Below, one piece after another: positions 10,962 through 22,064 of a stretch of 64,000 bases of DNA. Within the stretch, counting starts at the first letter, position 1, and the number at the start of each line of letters is the position of its first letter. Both the position numbers and the translations under genes were made by a program. Origin of the DNA: Coleophoma eucalyptorum (Eukaryota > Ascomycota > Leotiomycetes > Helotiales > Dermateaceae); the NCBI GenBank assembly GCA_026120035.1, contig JALRME010000004.1, positions 124,001-188,000 of the forward strand. The letters run 5' to 3'. A model generated the notes under the pieces. It had not been told where the DNA came from, searched no databases, and saw only the letters and a list, made by a program, of their open reading frames with translations.

Positions 10962-12217
10962 ATGTGGCCTACGAGGATTTTTTCACTTCTAACGTTACTG
11001 CACATAGTCAGTAGCATAGAGGTTCCTTCCTTTGCACCACCAAATTTTGAGCCCAGTACAATCGACAATGATGGGGTATGTTTCTCGCATTTTTGATGAT
11101 GAATAACAGAGTTAACTAATACCAAGACACACGTTGGTCGCTACGATGTTCGCAAAACTATGGCATGGCTTGATCCTAATGATGAAAACTTAAACGCGTT
11201 TGTGCTCTCCTACCTATATGCTAAATATATCTTCAGCTAAAATTATGTCCAAGCTACTTCTTCCTTATTTGGCTGAAAACTGTCAATGGCTGTAAATATC
11301 ATGTTACACTCGCTCCTAATCTTTCCCATGGCCAAACGACTGGAATATATGCACTAGACGACCTCTCCAACTTCACACATGTTGGTGCAACCTCAATTGC
11401 TCCAGGCACAGGAAGAAATGATAGCGTTAACCTTATCTCGGAATTTCAGAATTTCACTAGTCCCCTTGGAGGAGACAATTTTACAAATCTCTATCTTAAA
11501 ACAGACTACGCAGGTGTAACAGTAGATTTACATTTGACACCAACAGGAAAGAATTTATATGTCGGTGGAAGTGGAGGCGTTACACTTGGTAGCTACCCCG
11601 GCCAAGATGACTTTCGATCTCTCATTCCAGGATATAGTTGGTACTGGGTTAGTAGGCTGCACAGGGTGAAAATATATTATTACTAACTTCTTGCGTAGGG
11701 GAATCCTACCTTACGTCTCAATGGTACTATCACGATCAATGGAGAGGCCCAAGAAATTGACTATAATGAATCAGTCGTCTTCATGGAGCGTCAAACCGGA
11801 ACATTCAGCCTCGCTGGAGGGTATTATGCGTTCTGGCTCTATCTTTCTAATGGCCTTGTGATTCACTCCTGGGTATTAAATCCTACCCTTGAGAGACCAT
11901 GGGGCGTGCCTTCCTTTGCAACGGTCTGGCACCCCAATGGGCTTCACGAAATACTTGCTATAGATGATACCTCCACAGCATCTGATATCTGGACCAGTGA
12001 ATTCAGTGGGAAGAAATATTTTAATCAGTTTATTATTAACTTGTCACAACGAAATGCAAGTTTAAACATCAAACAGATGGTTAGAGAAGGTGAACTTTCG
12101 GCCTTACCAAATACAGATGGGTACAATATTACTGAGGCTTATGGCCAAGGCTCCGGGGTGTGGGACGGAGGAGAAGTTACATTCTTCGGACATGTTGAAC
12201 AGTTATCAAATTTGTAA
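10962..12217 (+). CDS. Secreted CrtC/AttH lipocalin-like protein (possible Diels-Alderase-like fold)
   Basis: Exons 10962-11075, 11127-11197, 11254-11647 and 11699-12217 join to 365 residues. The first ~20 residues (MWPTRIFSLLTLLHIVSS) form a signal peptide, and there are many N-glycosylation sequons. The body matches the two-barrel fold of CrtC (hydroxyneurosporene synthase-like) and AttH proteins. A first barrel contains YFFLIWLKTVNG, formed across the second splice. A second contains WYWGNPTLRLNGTITING, then SVVFMERQTG and FWLYLSNGLVIHSW. This fold includes fungal decalin-forming Diels-Alderases such as Fsa2 and CghA, but also many uncharacterised secreted proteins. No polyketide synthase is nearby, so enzymatic function stays open. 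The 56-bp second intron was preferred over a 35-bp alternative because it restores the reading frame and length. Confidence 0.75.
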
Positions 12218-13708
12218 AGATTAGCACACGAAGCGGCTTATTCCAACATTAAGATCAAATGGACAAGAGTAGAATGATTATAAAGAATACATGACATCGT
12301 TTAAAGATATGCATAATTCTTTAGTATGATTTGGAAACAAAACACTTCATATTTATAAAAACCAAAAGCAGTACTTATTTTTGTTTATTCCTACTAATTC
12401 CTTTACAGTTATCTTTTTATTTATCTTCTTTTCTTGCTTTGGACTTGATACTTTGTTAATTCAAGCGCAATAGGGCATTATCGTCTTACAGCGACTTCAA
12501 CAAGATCCCGAATACGCTGGCATTGTGGCTGACTGCGTGCAACACGTTGATCTGAATCAATATCTGCGGCGCAGTTAGGCGAGGCATGCATAAAACCCTA
12601 GTATGCTTGTCTTGCGGACAGATATAGATTTATCCCGAGCTTTGGACACGCCATCCGACAGTCCCGGAAAGAAGTGGCAGGGTGCACTAGGCAAATCAAC
12701 GCTTGTGAAGCCACCTTGTTGCAGGCCATATGACTGATCCCATTCATCAGACACATTAAATTGCGTGTTAATGCCTTGTACTTAATGTAGCTGCCTCCTC
12801 TCTAGTTTCCACTAACTAATCAGGTGAGCTATCCAGTGCTATGGACCAGCTATTCCATGAAGTTGCGAGACAACTAACTGTAAGCTCCTTGATTAAGACA
12901 ATTCAATAATCGTATCCTCCATGAATCTGATATCACACTGATTTAGTCTCCCCCAAGAGACAATGACTTCCTATGAGACTGAGTCGTTTATATGTAAAAT
13001 AGTATGTAATTCAGCCTAAAGAGCTCTAAATTAAAGAGCTCAGATGAGCGTGTATATATATTAATACCAAGGATATCTCAAAACTGAGGTGAATTAGAGT
13101 TTGAATGACTTGAAGACGAGTTGTGATGAACCTGATAATGTGCATATATGGGAAACCTTCATTATATACAAGAATTCTTGGCATATACAAAATCTTGGCA
13201 CCTGTAACACTTCCGTTTGCTGTGCCACCTGGGTTAGCGAGATATGCGATGAGGAGTCGTGACATGATGGTGGGGATCCATGTTAGGTGTGTGATGGAGC
13301 GCAAGTTCGTGATTGTCGGCAGTATTCAAGAAGTTTAATTCGGTGATTTTTTATTGTGCACCCACAAGCAGGTTATATGCATTTATGACGCCAAATAGGT
13401 CTCAGGCCACACCAAGGGGCGAAAACACGACCCCCCTGTTGCGGAAGTCGACTTGACCTGGCGCAAGTGCGTTGTAAAGCATGCCCATGCAACGTACTTA
13501 TCCCGATCCCGAGGTGGAGTAAAAGAATCCTTCGCCTAGGTTTCGACGTTGATCCGGGGACTCTTTTGTGTTCGAGTCACCTATATAAAGCCAATGTAAG
13601 ACGTCAAAGACTAAGCCTCTTTTGCGTGAAATCGAATGTGCGACGTCGACTCTTGATACAGAAGTTCAAAGCATATCAATCAATCACTAACCCTCTGTAC
13701 TTCTCGTG
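12218..13708. other. Intergenic region, no gene seen
   Basis: About 1.5 kb. Short open stretches occur on both strands around 13030-13340 and 13467-13709, but I recognise no domain and they look like chance reading frames or worn remnants. The last part serves as promoter of the dehydrogenase gene. Confidence 0.4.
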
Positions 13709-14869
13709 ATGATGGGGACTATATTTTCGCAAGTATATTTTATCCCGGAGCCGACGTTGACAGAGACGAACTGTCCAGACCAAACCGGCCGAGTAAGCAG
13801 GATGAGCACTTCGCCGTTTATTAGGATGTAAAACTAACATGATCTAGGTTCATTTTATCACTGGGTAATAATATCCCGAGTGCCATTCTTGTAATTTCTT
13901 GCACCTAATACGTCTATCACAGAGGCTACGCAGGAGTCGGTCTCGAGCTGTCAACGATCTTATACCAACACAATGCTATTGTGTATGTTGCTGGACGCTC
14001 ACTATCAAAGGCCGAAACTGCTCTTAAGAATATCAAATCAAGCTACCCAGATTCGAAAGGCCGCCTCGAATTTATCGAAGTTGACTTGGCCGACCTGACT
14101 ATGGTGAAACCAGCTGTGCAAAAGTTTCTTGCTCAAGAAACTTCGCTGCATGTATTGACGTTGAATGCGGGAGTACGTTGAATGGCTTATCATATACTAT
14201 CTACATGGTTAACTGGTACAGGTTATGAACACCCCAATGGACCTTAAGACTGCCCAAGGATTCGAGATGCAGATGGGAACAAACTGTCTCGCGTCACATC
14301 TCCTTTATACCTTGCTACACCCAGTATTGCTCGCCACGGCCAAAGATGCCCCTCCAGCCTCAGTTCGTGTTACATGGGCAGGATCACTTGGAATCGATTT
14401 GGCGTCGCCCAAACCCGGTGGGATCAAATTTGTCGAGGGGACGAACGAGCCTGTAACAGATATGAGCGCAAACGAAATTTACTGCCAGTCCAAAGCCGGA
14501 AATCTGATGCTGGCCGCCTCACATGCACGAGCGGATGCCTCACACAACATCCTTCACGTCTGCTTCAACCCTGGCGGGGTCAAGACTGAACTCTACCGCC
14601 ACAATCCATCTTCCACAAATACTATCCTTGGTATTGTCATGAATCTCTATCCCCCGATCTACGGCGCATACACCGAATTGTTCTCAGCGCTCGGTAATCT
14701 AAGTATGGAACAGACGGGAAGCTACATTGCTCCGTGGGGTCGAATCGGTAGCGTGCGACAGGATGTCACACGTGGTACAAAACCTGAGAGCGAGGGCGGA
14801 TTAGGCACGGCGGACAAGTTTCATGCTTGGTGTGAGAACATGACTGCAGAGTTTGCGATGATGAGTTGA
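13709..14869 (+). CDS. Short-chain dehydrogenase/reductase (NAD(P)-dependent)
   Basis: Rossmann-fold oxidoreductase. Exons 13709-13792, 13848-13864, 13923-14172 and 14222-14869 join to 332 residues. The second exon is only 17 nt. It is needed to complete the cofactor motif: spliced, the protein reads GRVHFITGGYAGVGLEL, with the TGxxxGxG pattern. Other SDR marks are VYVAGRS, LTLNAGVMNTP (NAG motif formed across the last splice), the active-site region ending YCQSKAGNLM (YxxxK), and FNPGGVKTEL. Its layout resembles the WWOX/retinol-dehydrogenase-like SDRs common in fungi. The substrate is unknown. A second ATG lies directly after the first, so the start may be 13712. Confidence 0.9.
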
Positions 14870-15424
14870 TAGTTTAAAGAAAGCCTGTCTACTATTGAGT
14901 GGAGCCGGCTAGTGTTGGTTTAAATCAATGGATGTTCTATATTTATTGTATATGCCTAACAGTAATAAGTGGCTAGCGGTAGTGCACTCTAGAGTATTTC
15001 AGTGAAGAATTTAACGCCAATTTAAAAAATTAAGGTAGGCAATAGGTAACATTACTGATATTTGGCGGTAGGTCAAATATATAGAAGAAAGATTTTAATA
15101 GGACAAGCAGCTAAACCTATTATGACGAATAAAATAGCCAATTGAGAATATTCGATTTCTGTTGTTTCTATTTTCAAGTAGAAATTCTCGAAATCTGGCA
15201 AACGTGGATCATATCCATTCGCACCCTCACCGGTCTTGCAATATACAACCACAGAGTCACTTCCTCCTACATCAATATCTAAGTCCCAGTTATAACTTGG
15301 GCAAGTCTCGATTCCCTAATTTAAGGATTGTGAATATATAAAAGAAACGAGGGGGAAAGCCGTCATTATGATAAGATTTGAAATCTTCGATACTCTACCT
15401 AGTCGATCCAGAAAATATAGCTAG
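14870..15424. other. Intergenic region, no gene seen
   Basis: About 550 bp, AT-rich, with no recognisable coding sequence. It separates the dehydrogenase from the remains of a sugar transporter. Confidence 0.4.
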
Positions 15425-16278
15425 CCATAAAGTCTGGAAGTGGAGTCAAGAGTCTTCACGGTAGACCTCTTGTTCTCGCTATTCTTTCGGTATGCTTGGT
15501 CGGATTCATTCTCTTTGGTTAGGATCAGGGCGTCATGTCGGGAGTGGTTATCTCTAAGAAGTGGCTTAACTTGATGGGTAACCCGAGTACAGTCGCAATC
15601 GGAATAATCAATTCTATTTATGATGTTGGAGCCGTATTTGGAGCAATAGCTGCCGCCTTCATCAGTAAAAAGCTGGGATGCAAACGCATACTATTATTTG
15701 GCACTGCTGTGGTTACGATCGGAGGACTCCTTATGGGATCATCTTTCGGACGCGTTCAGTTCTTGTTTGGGCGTATCATTACGGGGTTGGGAATTGGGCT
15801 TATTTGTTCAGTCGCCCGTGTCTGTCAAGGAGAGATCAGTCGTGCCCAAGACCGTGGCTGGATGATCTGTTGTCAACTTACCATACTGCTCTTTGGTCTG
15901 ATGCTGGCGTACTGGATGAACTACGGACTCTACTTTCACAGTGGCAGCATCCCGTGGCGCCTTCAATTACTCCTCCAATTAGTTCTTGCCGCATATACTT
16001 TCTCCGTTGTGCCGTTTCTCCCTGACAGCCCTAGATGGCTCATGGTTCACCGTGAGACACAAGACGGATTGACGGTCCTGGCAAGACTTCGAGGAAAGGA
16101 CGAAATGAACGAAGAAGTGCAGAGGGAAAAGTTTGAGATTCTCGACACTCTGAGGATCGAAGGAGGAGAGAAAGGTGATTGGGCTGATCTCCTCAAAGAC
16201 CATGGTATGGCATGTCCTTCATTAGAAGAGGTACTATCCTTGCTTTTGTGGCTGTTTAAAAAGCCTATATATAGATAG
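15425..16278 (+). pseudogene. Broken MFS sugar transporter (hexose-porter family), N-terminal half only
   Basis: The long open stretch 15535-16278 encodes DQGVMSGVVISKKWLNLMG, then FGRIITGLGIG, then PDSPRWLMVHRE. These are standard sugar-porter motifs covering roughly TM2 to TM6 and the central loop. The start is damaged. Upstream sequence KVWKWSQES is in one frame and GRPLVLAILSVCLVGFILFG in another. A TAG stop stands where the family has Tyr in FGYDQG. The 3' half (TM7-12) is missing: the reading ends shortly after WADLLKDHG with no recognisable continuation downstream. Sequence between the lesions is well preserved, so the loss looks fairly recent. Confidence 0.85.
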
Positions 16279-16579
16279 ATTATATGCATTGTACCTAGCT
16301 CTGATTCCACGAATCGTTAGCAAGGATGCCCTTCATTATGGACCACGCTAAAACCATCCAGTACCGAGGTAAGGCCACGTCGTATATAACAACCAAATCG
16401 GCTCATCAGTACGAAAACCTCATGCGGCAACTCTGTACGTTCATTTTTGTGCAACATCTTTCTCCTGACACCTGAATAAAATTGTGGTCGTATCTGCATT
16501 AGCTTTCTTCGCGGAATTCTTCAATCGGTAACTTCTCGGTTGCAAAAACTAATTTGCGGGGATCTGCTCGTACGGCATC
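16279..16579. other. Short spacer before a regulator gene
   Basis: About 300 bp with no gene recognised. It contains the promoter and leader of the Zn2Cys6 gene starting at 16580. Confidence 0.4.
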
Positions 16580-17879
16580 ATGCCAACTCAGCGGACTCGA
16601 CGGACCCATCTCAAATCTCGGGATGGCTGCGTGCGGTGCAAGAAAAAGAGAATCAAAGTACGTCCATCTTAGGAAATAGTAAGATCTAACTGATGACTCA
16701 ACACGCTTCTGTTGCCGCAGAAATCGCAAGATGCTAATGGAGGCGCGTTTACAGTGCGACGAAAAAAGGCCTTCATGTACCAGATGCACTGAATTTCGGA
16801 CAGAGTGCCATTACAAGTCGGCACCGATAACATGGGTCGAAGATAGAGCAAATCTTAAACTGGGCGAACCGTCAGCAAATCAAGACCCTTCCGTTCTCGG
16901 ATCAGTGCCGGCAGGTTCACCTGGAGAAACAAGTGGCCCCTCAAGCACGACAGCTGGTCACGAGAATAGTACATCCTCCCCAAACCTAAATTGTGAGGGA
17001 TTAGAATTGATGGTTAATTGGTTTACTTCTGCCATCCATACTGTCGCCTATGGTGAAGACGCATTACGGATATGTCAAACACTCATCTCGAAAACGGCCA
17101 TGGATCACCATTTTCTTATGCATGGCATCTTAGCATTCTCGGCACTTCATCTTGCTGACCAAAAATCTGGCTATGAAAATTCCAAGTATTCTACGCTTGC
17201 TCTAGGGCATCACCTCAAGGGCCTCTCACTCTATCGGACACAGTTGAAAGATATCAACACGTCAAATGACGTAGCTAGCATCGGCTTTGCAAGCATCACC
17301 ATAATGTTTTCACTTGCGTTCAACCGACCTCTTCATTTACCTAAGTCATTGTCGCCAATTGACGACCTCGTACAGAGTTTTCTGCTTCATAAAGGTTGGG
17401 TTGGAGTTGTTCGGCAGGCTGAATCTCTCGACAACATCGAAAGGACAGATATGGATCGACCGGCTCCTAATGGTGAGATTTCCGAAGAAACGAAACAAGC
17501 ACTAGATCACCTTTATGAGTTAAATGGCGTTAGCGGCGATGATGATAGTAACGATGACGCTGCTGTTTATAAAAGTGCTATTGATGCTCTGAGAGTCACA
17601 TTTGAGGAGATTGAGAACAAGCCTCCAGATCCTCACGTAACATTGAAATGGCCATATCTGTTATCCCTTCGATTCATTGATCTACTTCGAGACCATCAAA
17701 CTTTAGCATTTGTTATCTTGGCACATTACTGTGTTATTATACACAGAGGTGCACAGCCATGGTGGCTCAGAGGTTGGAGCCGAGGTCTTATGACATCTAT
17801 CTGGCAAAATATAGATCCAGCTTCCAGATTATCAATAAAATGGCCGAAGGAAGTCATTGGATTAGAAGATAAGCCGTAA
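16580..17879 (+). CDS. Zn2Cys6 transcription factor, Upc2-like short type
   Basis: Nuclear regulator of 400 residues. Exon 1 is 16580-16657, exon 2 is 16755-17879, with a 97-bp intron. The zinc cluster is completed only after splicing: RDGCVRCKKKRIK from exon 1 joins CDEKRPSCTRCTEF from exon 2, giving CX2CX6CX6CX2CX6C. Residues ~85-390 match the DUF3468/Fungal_trans_2-type C-terminal region seen in sterol-uptake-control-like factors, with HGILAFSALHLA and YRTQLKDI. The ~400-residue length is normal for this group. Its neighbours are a broken sugar transporter and a GH43 enzyme; a role in carbohydrate use is a guess from context. Confidence 0.9.
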
Positions 17880-18653
17880 GACCTCGATATACCAATGTAG
17901 AAGCTAGATTAAAGCGTTATAGTTAGCTCGCTCCTCTTGTCTTATAGCTGAGCCGTAGTAACCAAGCACTGTTTGTACTTCATGTACCACCAAGGAGGGC
18001 ATACGTCCCCTAAATCTATATTAAATCCCTCGAAATCTGAAAATTCCCAAGGTTGAAGGTGACAATAGTAAAAATTGGAAGACGTATGGTATGATTGAAA
18101 TATTTACAGAAACGACTTATCCCTCCGAATCTGTCAATATAACCCTTTAAATTCTACGGACCTATTGATCCCCGAAACAATACAGACAATGTCCTTTAAA
18201 CTCTATAAAGTAAATGCTTGGTTCAAATGTAAAAATTGTTATTTGGGTGGTCATTATAATCTACCTCCGTTTCTATTGCAAACGCAGGTAACAGTAAATG
18301 ATGCCAGATAATTTCAGAAGACCCGGCAAAGAGATACTAACATGCATGGCTTTAAGATGGACGTTGAAAGATTCCCACCAAGGAGGTTGTTACCTTATGC
18401 GGTACAGTTTGGGTCCCACATCTGTTGGCTAACTTAGATAGGAAATTCTTTACGAGTACGGGTATACCACAAAGAGCCCTAAGAGCCTCCGATAGAAGCA
18501 ACAGTAATAAATGCTTGAAGAATCAAGTGCGTAGTCTATCTGATATTAGATGGTCTGCAGAAATATATATTACAAGATATTTAAGATGACTGTAGCCACA
18601 ACCATAACCATGATCTTGGATTTTACTTTGAATTCGATTGGCCAACGTTTATA
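17880..18653. other. Intergenic region upstream of GH43 gene
   Basis: About 770 bp with no gene recognised. It holds the regulator's 3' end and the promoter of the GH43 gene. Confidence 0.4.
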
Positions 18654-20408
18654 ATGAGGATCTTTAGTTTGTCCCTGATACTGTACGCGCTTGCAGCGCT
18701 GCCATCCGTGACACAAGCAGACAACTCAACCTACTCGAATCCAGTCTTGTCCGGATGGCACTCTGACCCGTCATGCACTCAAGTCGACGGGACTTTCTTC
18801 TGCGTGACATCGACATTTATATCATTTCCCGGTCTTCCTATTTATGCCTCGAAGGACCTACTTAACTGGAAGTTGATCAGCCATGTTTGGAACCGCGACA
18901 GCCAGCTTCCTGGCATTACACAAATTACAAACGGCACCGGTTCGTTCATCGATGTCGGCCAGTCCATCGGGATGTATGCAGCAACAATCCGGCATCACAA
19001 CGAACGTTTCTACGTTGCCTGCGTGTACATCGGGAGGTCGGACGGTACTTTCTCGGATTTCATCCAAGGTTATGTTTTCAACACGACAGACCCATTCGAC
19101 GACACAGCCTGGAGCAGCCCAGTCTCCTTCAATGCCGAGTACAGTATCGATCCAGACTTGTTTTGGGACGACGACGGAAAGCTTTACGTCGCCATGTCTG
19201 GTATCACTCTCCGTGAACTCAATATTGAGACTGGTGAAGTAAGCCAGTCCATTTCGATCTGGAATGGAACGGGATACGCGGACCCTGAAGGCCCACATAT
19301 CTACAAGAAGGATGGCTGGTACTACCTCCTCATCGCTGAGGGGGGGACAGGATTGTCACACTCCATCACCATCTCTCGCGCTCGGAATATCAGTGGGCCG
19401 TATGATTTATATGAAAACAACCCAATCCTAACGAATCGCAACACAACTGAGCTTTTCCAGACAGTTGGCCATGGCGATCTGTTCCAAAACGTTGACGGCA
19501 GCTGGTGGGGTGTTTGTTTAGCCACTCGATCTGGACCCGATTACGAGGTTTACCCAATGGGCCGTGAGACAGTACTCTTCCCTGTATCGTGGGAGGAAGG
19601 CGAATGGCCAGTCTTGCAACCTGTACGGGGGGGAATGAGCGGATGGACTCTTCCGGCGACTACGCGCAATATCACTGGGGACGGTCCATTCAACCAGGAT
19701 TCTGACTACTATGACTTTGACAAATTGTCCGCAATTCCAAGGAATCTGGGGTACTACCGTGCACCACAAGAGGGTACTTTTACCATGAGTTCCAAGGGCC
19801 TGAAGATCATACCGAGTCGCAATAACCTCACCGGTGATGCCTCGTCGAACAATACCAATGGCGAACTAGGGCTAGCTTTTATCGGCCGTATACAGACGGA
19901 TACTCTGTTCACGTTCAGCGCAGATATAGAATTTGACCCTATAATCACAGAACAGGAAGCAGGTGTTAGTGTATTTCTGACACCTTATAATCATATCGAC
20001 CTTGGTCTCGTCCGTCTTAGTCCAAATACTACCAGTTCTCAAGCAAAGAAATACTCGGAGATATCACAATTAGCGCTCCGTTTCCGCGCTGAGGGCTCCG
20101 ATGCACCATCGCCAATAACAATTCATATGCCCTCTAGTTGGTATAACAGCACGATCCGGTTCCAAATTCAGACCGTTAACGATACGTACTATAGCTTTGC
20201 AGCCATGCCTGCTACAGACCCGAATGCAGCGGTAGTGATTGCTACGGCATCTGCTAAGCTTGTCAGCGGTGACACTGGGCCATATACTGGAAGTTTAATT
20301 GGCGTCTACGTGACTTGCAATGGCGTGGGGGAGAGACTGTACTGCCCAGATGGAGGTGAAGCATACGTAAATCAATGGAGGTATAAGGGCGAGGGTCAGG
20401 ACATCTAA
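18654..20408 (+). CDS. Secreted glycoside hydrolase family 43 (xylosidase/arabinofuranosidase type)
   Basis: Intronless gene of 584 residues. Residues 1-22 are a signal peptide, so the enzyme is secreted. The N-terminal five-bladed propeller carries the GH43 catalytic trio: Asp38 (GWHSDPS, base), Asp166 (YSIDPDLFWDDDG, pKa modulator) and Glu212 (YADPEGPH, acid). From about residue 340 a concanavalin-like beta-sandwich domain follows, as in two-domain GH43 beta-xylosidases. Many N-glycosylation sequons fit secretion. Such enzymes release xylose or arabinose from plant hemicellulose; which sugar it prefers cannot be decided here. It is intact and full length. Confidence 0.95.
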   Translation: MRIFSLSLILYALAALPSVTQADNSTYSNPVLSGWHSDPSCTQVDGTFFCVTSTFISFPGLPIYASKDLLNWKLISHVWNRDSQLPGITQITNGTGSFIDVGQSIGMYAATIRHHNERFYVACVYIGRSDGTFSDFIQGYVFNTTDPFDDTAWSSPVSFNAEYSIDPDLFWDDDGKLYVAMSGITLRELNIETGEVSQSISIWNGTGYADPEGPHIYKKDGWYYLLIAEGGTGLSHSITISRARNISGPYDLYENNPILTNRNTTELFQTVGHGDLFQNVDGSWWGVCLATRSGPDYEVYPMGRETVLFPVSWEEGEWPVLQPVRGGMSGWTLPATTRNITGDGPFNQDSDYYDFDKLSAIPRNLGYYRAPQEGTFTMSSKGLKIIPSRNNLTGDASSNNTNGELGLAFIGRIQTDTLFTFSADIEFDPIITEQEAGVSVFLTPYNHIDLGLVRLSPNTTSSQAKKYSEISQLALRFRAEGSDAPSPITIHMPSSWYNSTIRFQIQTVNDTYYSFAAMPATDPNAAVVIATASAKLVSGDTGPYTGSLIGVYVTCNGVGERLYCPDGGEAYVNQWRYKGEGQDI

Positions 20409-20642
20409 ACATCGAAAGTGGAATTATAGACTGCGGCTTAGTTTTAAAAATTTCTGAGGACATATTGAACTTTGATCCACATTAACTGCAGCATTATCTT
20501 ACTTTTTTTACTCTCACATAATCATGATCATCGGTTCTGGAAGTGTCATCTGTCGTATTTTACCATTACAGAGGCTAAGAATACTCCATTTCAGAATCTT
20601 TACTTCTTGTGTCTGGCATCCGCCATTGGTCCCAGGTGCTGA

Positions 20643-21563
20643 TCAAAGCTCCTCCAACTTTTGTGCTTGTTGTGCTTGTTTCATTAGCCAACCAGGGTGA
20701 GCTATGATGAAAGAGAGGCCAATAAGCAGCATAAAAGTACTATCAAATATATAAAACACCACTTCGGATTTCTCGATAAAGCTGTTGCTGCCTCCAACAT
20801 ATTCAATGATGCGTACGGTGTTTCGAATTAAGAATATTATGCTTAACACATAAATGGCGACCAGGTACTTCTTATAATGAAGCTCGGAATCGACCCCCCG
20901 GCTAGTATATCGAGATTGAAAGGTGTAAGTTAGAATAAGAAACAAGACGAATATAAACGATTGAAGGATCAAACCTCCTAGGACAATGTGTTGACCTGTC
21001 GTCCCTTTTGAACCTCCTCCCGAAGAAAGGACAGATCCTGCGATTTGAGTCGCAAAACACACAATATCGCCGGCCACAAAAAACTTCGTCAACCACCTGG
21101 TAGGTACAGGGGAACATTCTGTCGCATTTAGAGACATTATGATTCGTCCTAATGACATATATATCGAGGCTGCGAGGAAGGGGGGGGATACGAGATTAAG
21201 AAGACCAAATAGCGCAACGGGGAGGATATTATGGGTGCTGTTGTGCGACTGTTGACGAAACCAGTAACTCAAGGATTCCACTAAAGACAAATATTTATTT
21301 TAAATCTCATTCAAACGTCCTCATGAATTGCTTGTGGGACAGGGGGTAGATGGCTTTGATCGGGAGCGAAACTCACTGCCACAACCGACTATGAGCGGGA
21401 TGGTGAAGACTGAGCGCGTAGGTATGAGCAGAATCAAGTTGATGACTCCCGCAGCTGCGAAGAGAAACAGATATACCCATGCAGCTGTGGCGGAGGGGTT
21501 ATAATTGTACAGAGGGCTCTGAGCATATCCAGCGAGAAGAGTGCTGTTCGTACTATTCGACAT
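20643..21563 (-). CDS. RTA1-like seven-TM membrane protein (lipid-translocating exporter family)
   Basis: Exons on the minus strand are 21563-21377 and 21280-20643, giving 274 residues with one 96-bp intron. The protein has about seven hydrophobic segments and the family marks Y-x-P near the N-terminus (LYNYNPSATAAWVYLFLFA), an AxxxYxxLGR-like segment (AASIYMSLGRII), GDIVCFATQIAG(S), RNTVRIIEYVGG and HPGWLM near the end. RTA1/RSB1 proteins in yeast are linked to resistance to 7-aminocholesterol and to sphingoid-base movement across the plasma membrane. The role here is not known. Confidence 0.92.
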
Positions 21564-22064
21564 GGCGTGGCTACGCTGAGGAAAAGATTAGGGACAACTG
21601 AAAATTTAAAGGGTATTTTATTTCTGTTCTTCTTTTGTTTTATTATTATGATCAAACGAAAAGTTAATGTCATGAATTGTTTCAGAAGGTGGGAGATCGA
21701 AGGTACTGATGAGATATATATCTACGGAGCAATATTTTTATATTAGTACTAAATACCATATTACATGCCCCTGAGTGGCCCTGTCCAGCTATCCAAACGC
21801 AAGGGAGATTGATGGGATCTATTTTTTGAGATGGCGCTTTCATTATTGGTGTTGGTTCGGTTTAACTCATTTTGGGAAAGTTCATACGGTATACGGCGGT
21901 GGTTGGTATGTGTCCAGCCATTCCTAGTCATGATGTGCTTCTTAGCGTCGCTTATGGTACGTGCTAGCAAGGCGGGTTTGGTGGCAGTTATTAATATGAA
22001 ATATGAGCCGGGGACTCCAACAAAAGCACCATTGGTTCAGATGGACCAACAGGTTCAAATCCAA
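21564..22064. other. Region between RTA1-like gene and tRNA gene
   Basis: About 500 bp. An open stretch on the plus strand (21831-22103) runs into the tRNA gene and has no recognisable domain, so I do not call it. The word GGTTCAAATCC at 22052-22062, 2 bp before the tRNA, matches a polymerase III B-box and may be a trace of another tRNA. Confidence 0.4.

Noticed and set aside
1..17879. Complete secondary-metabolite cluster around the pump, regulators, dehydrogenase and lipocalin-like protein
   Set aside because: No polyketide synthase, NRPS, terpene synthase or prenyltransferase core gene was found, so only a hypothesis of resistance is kept.
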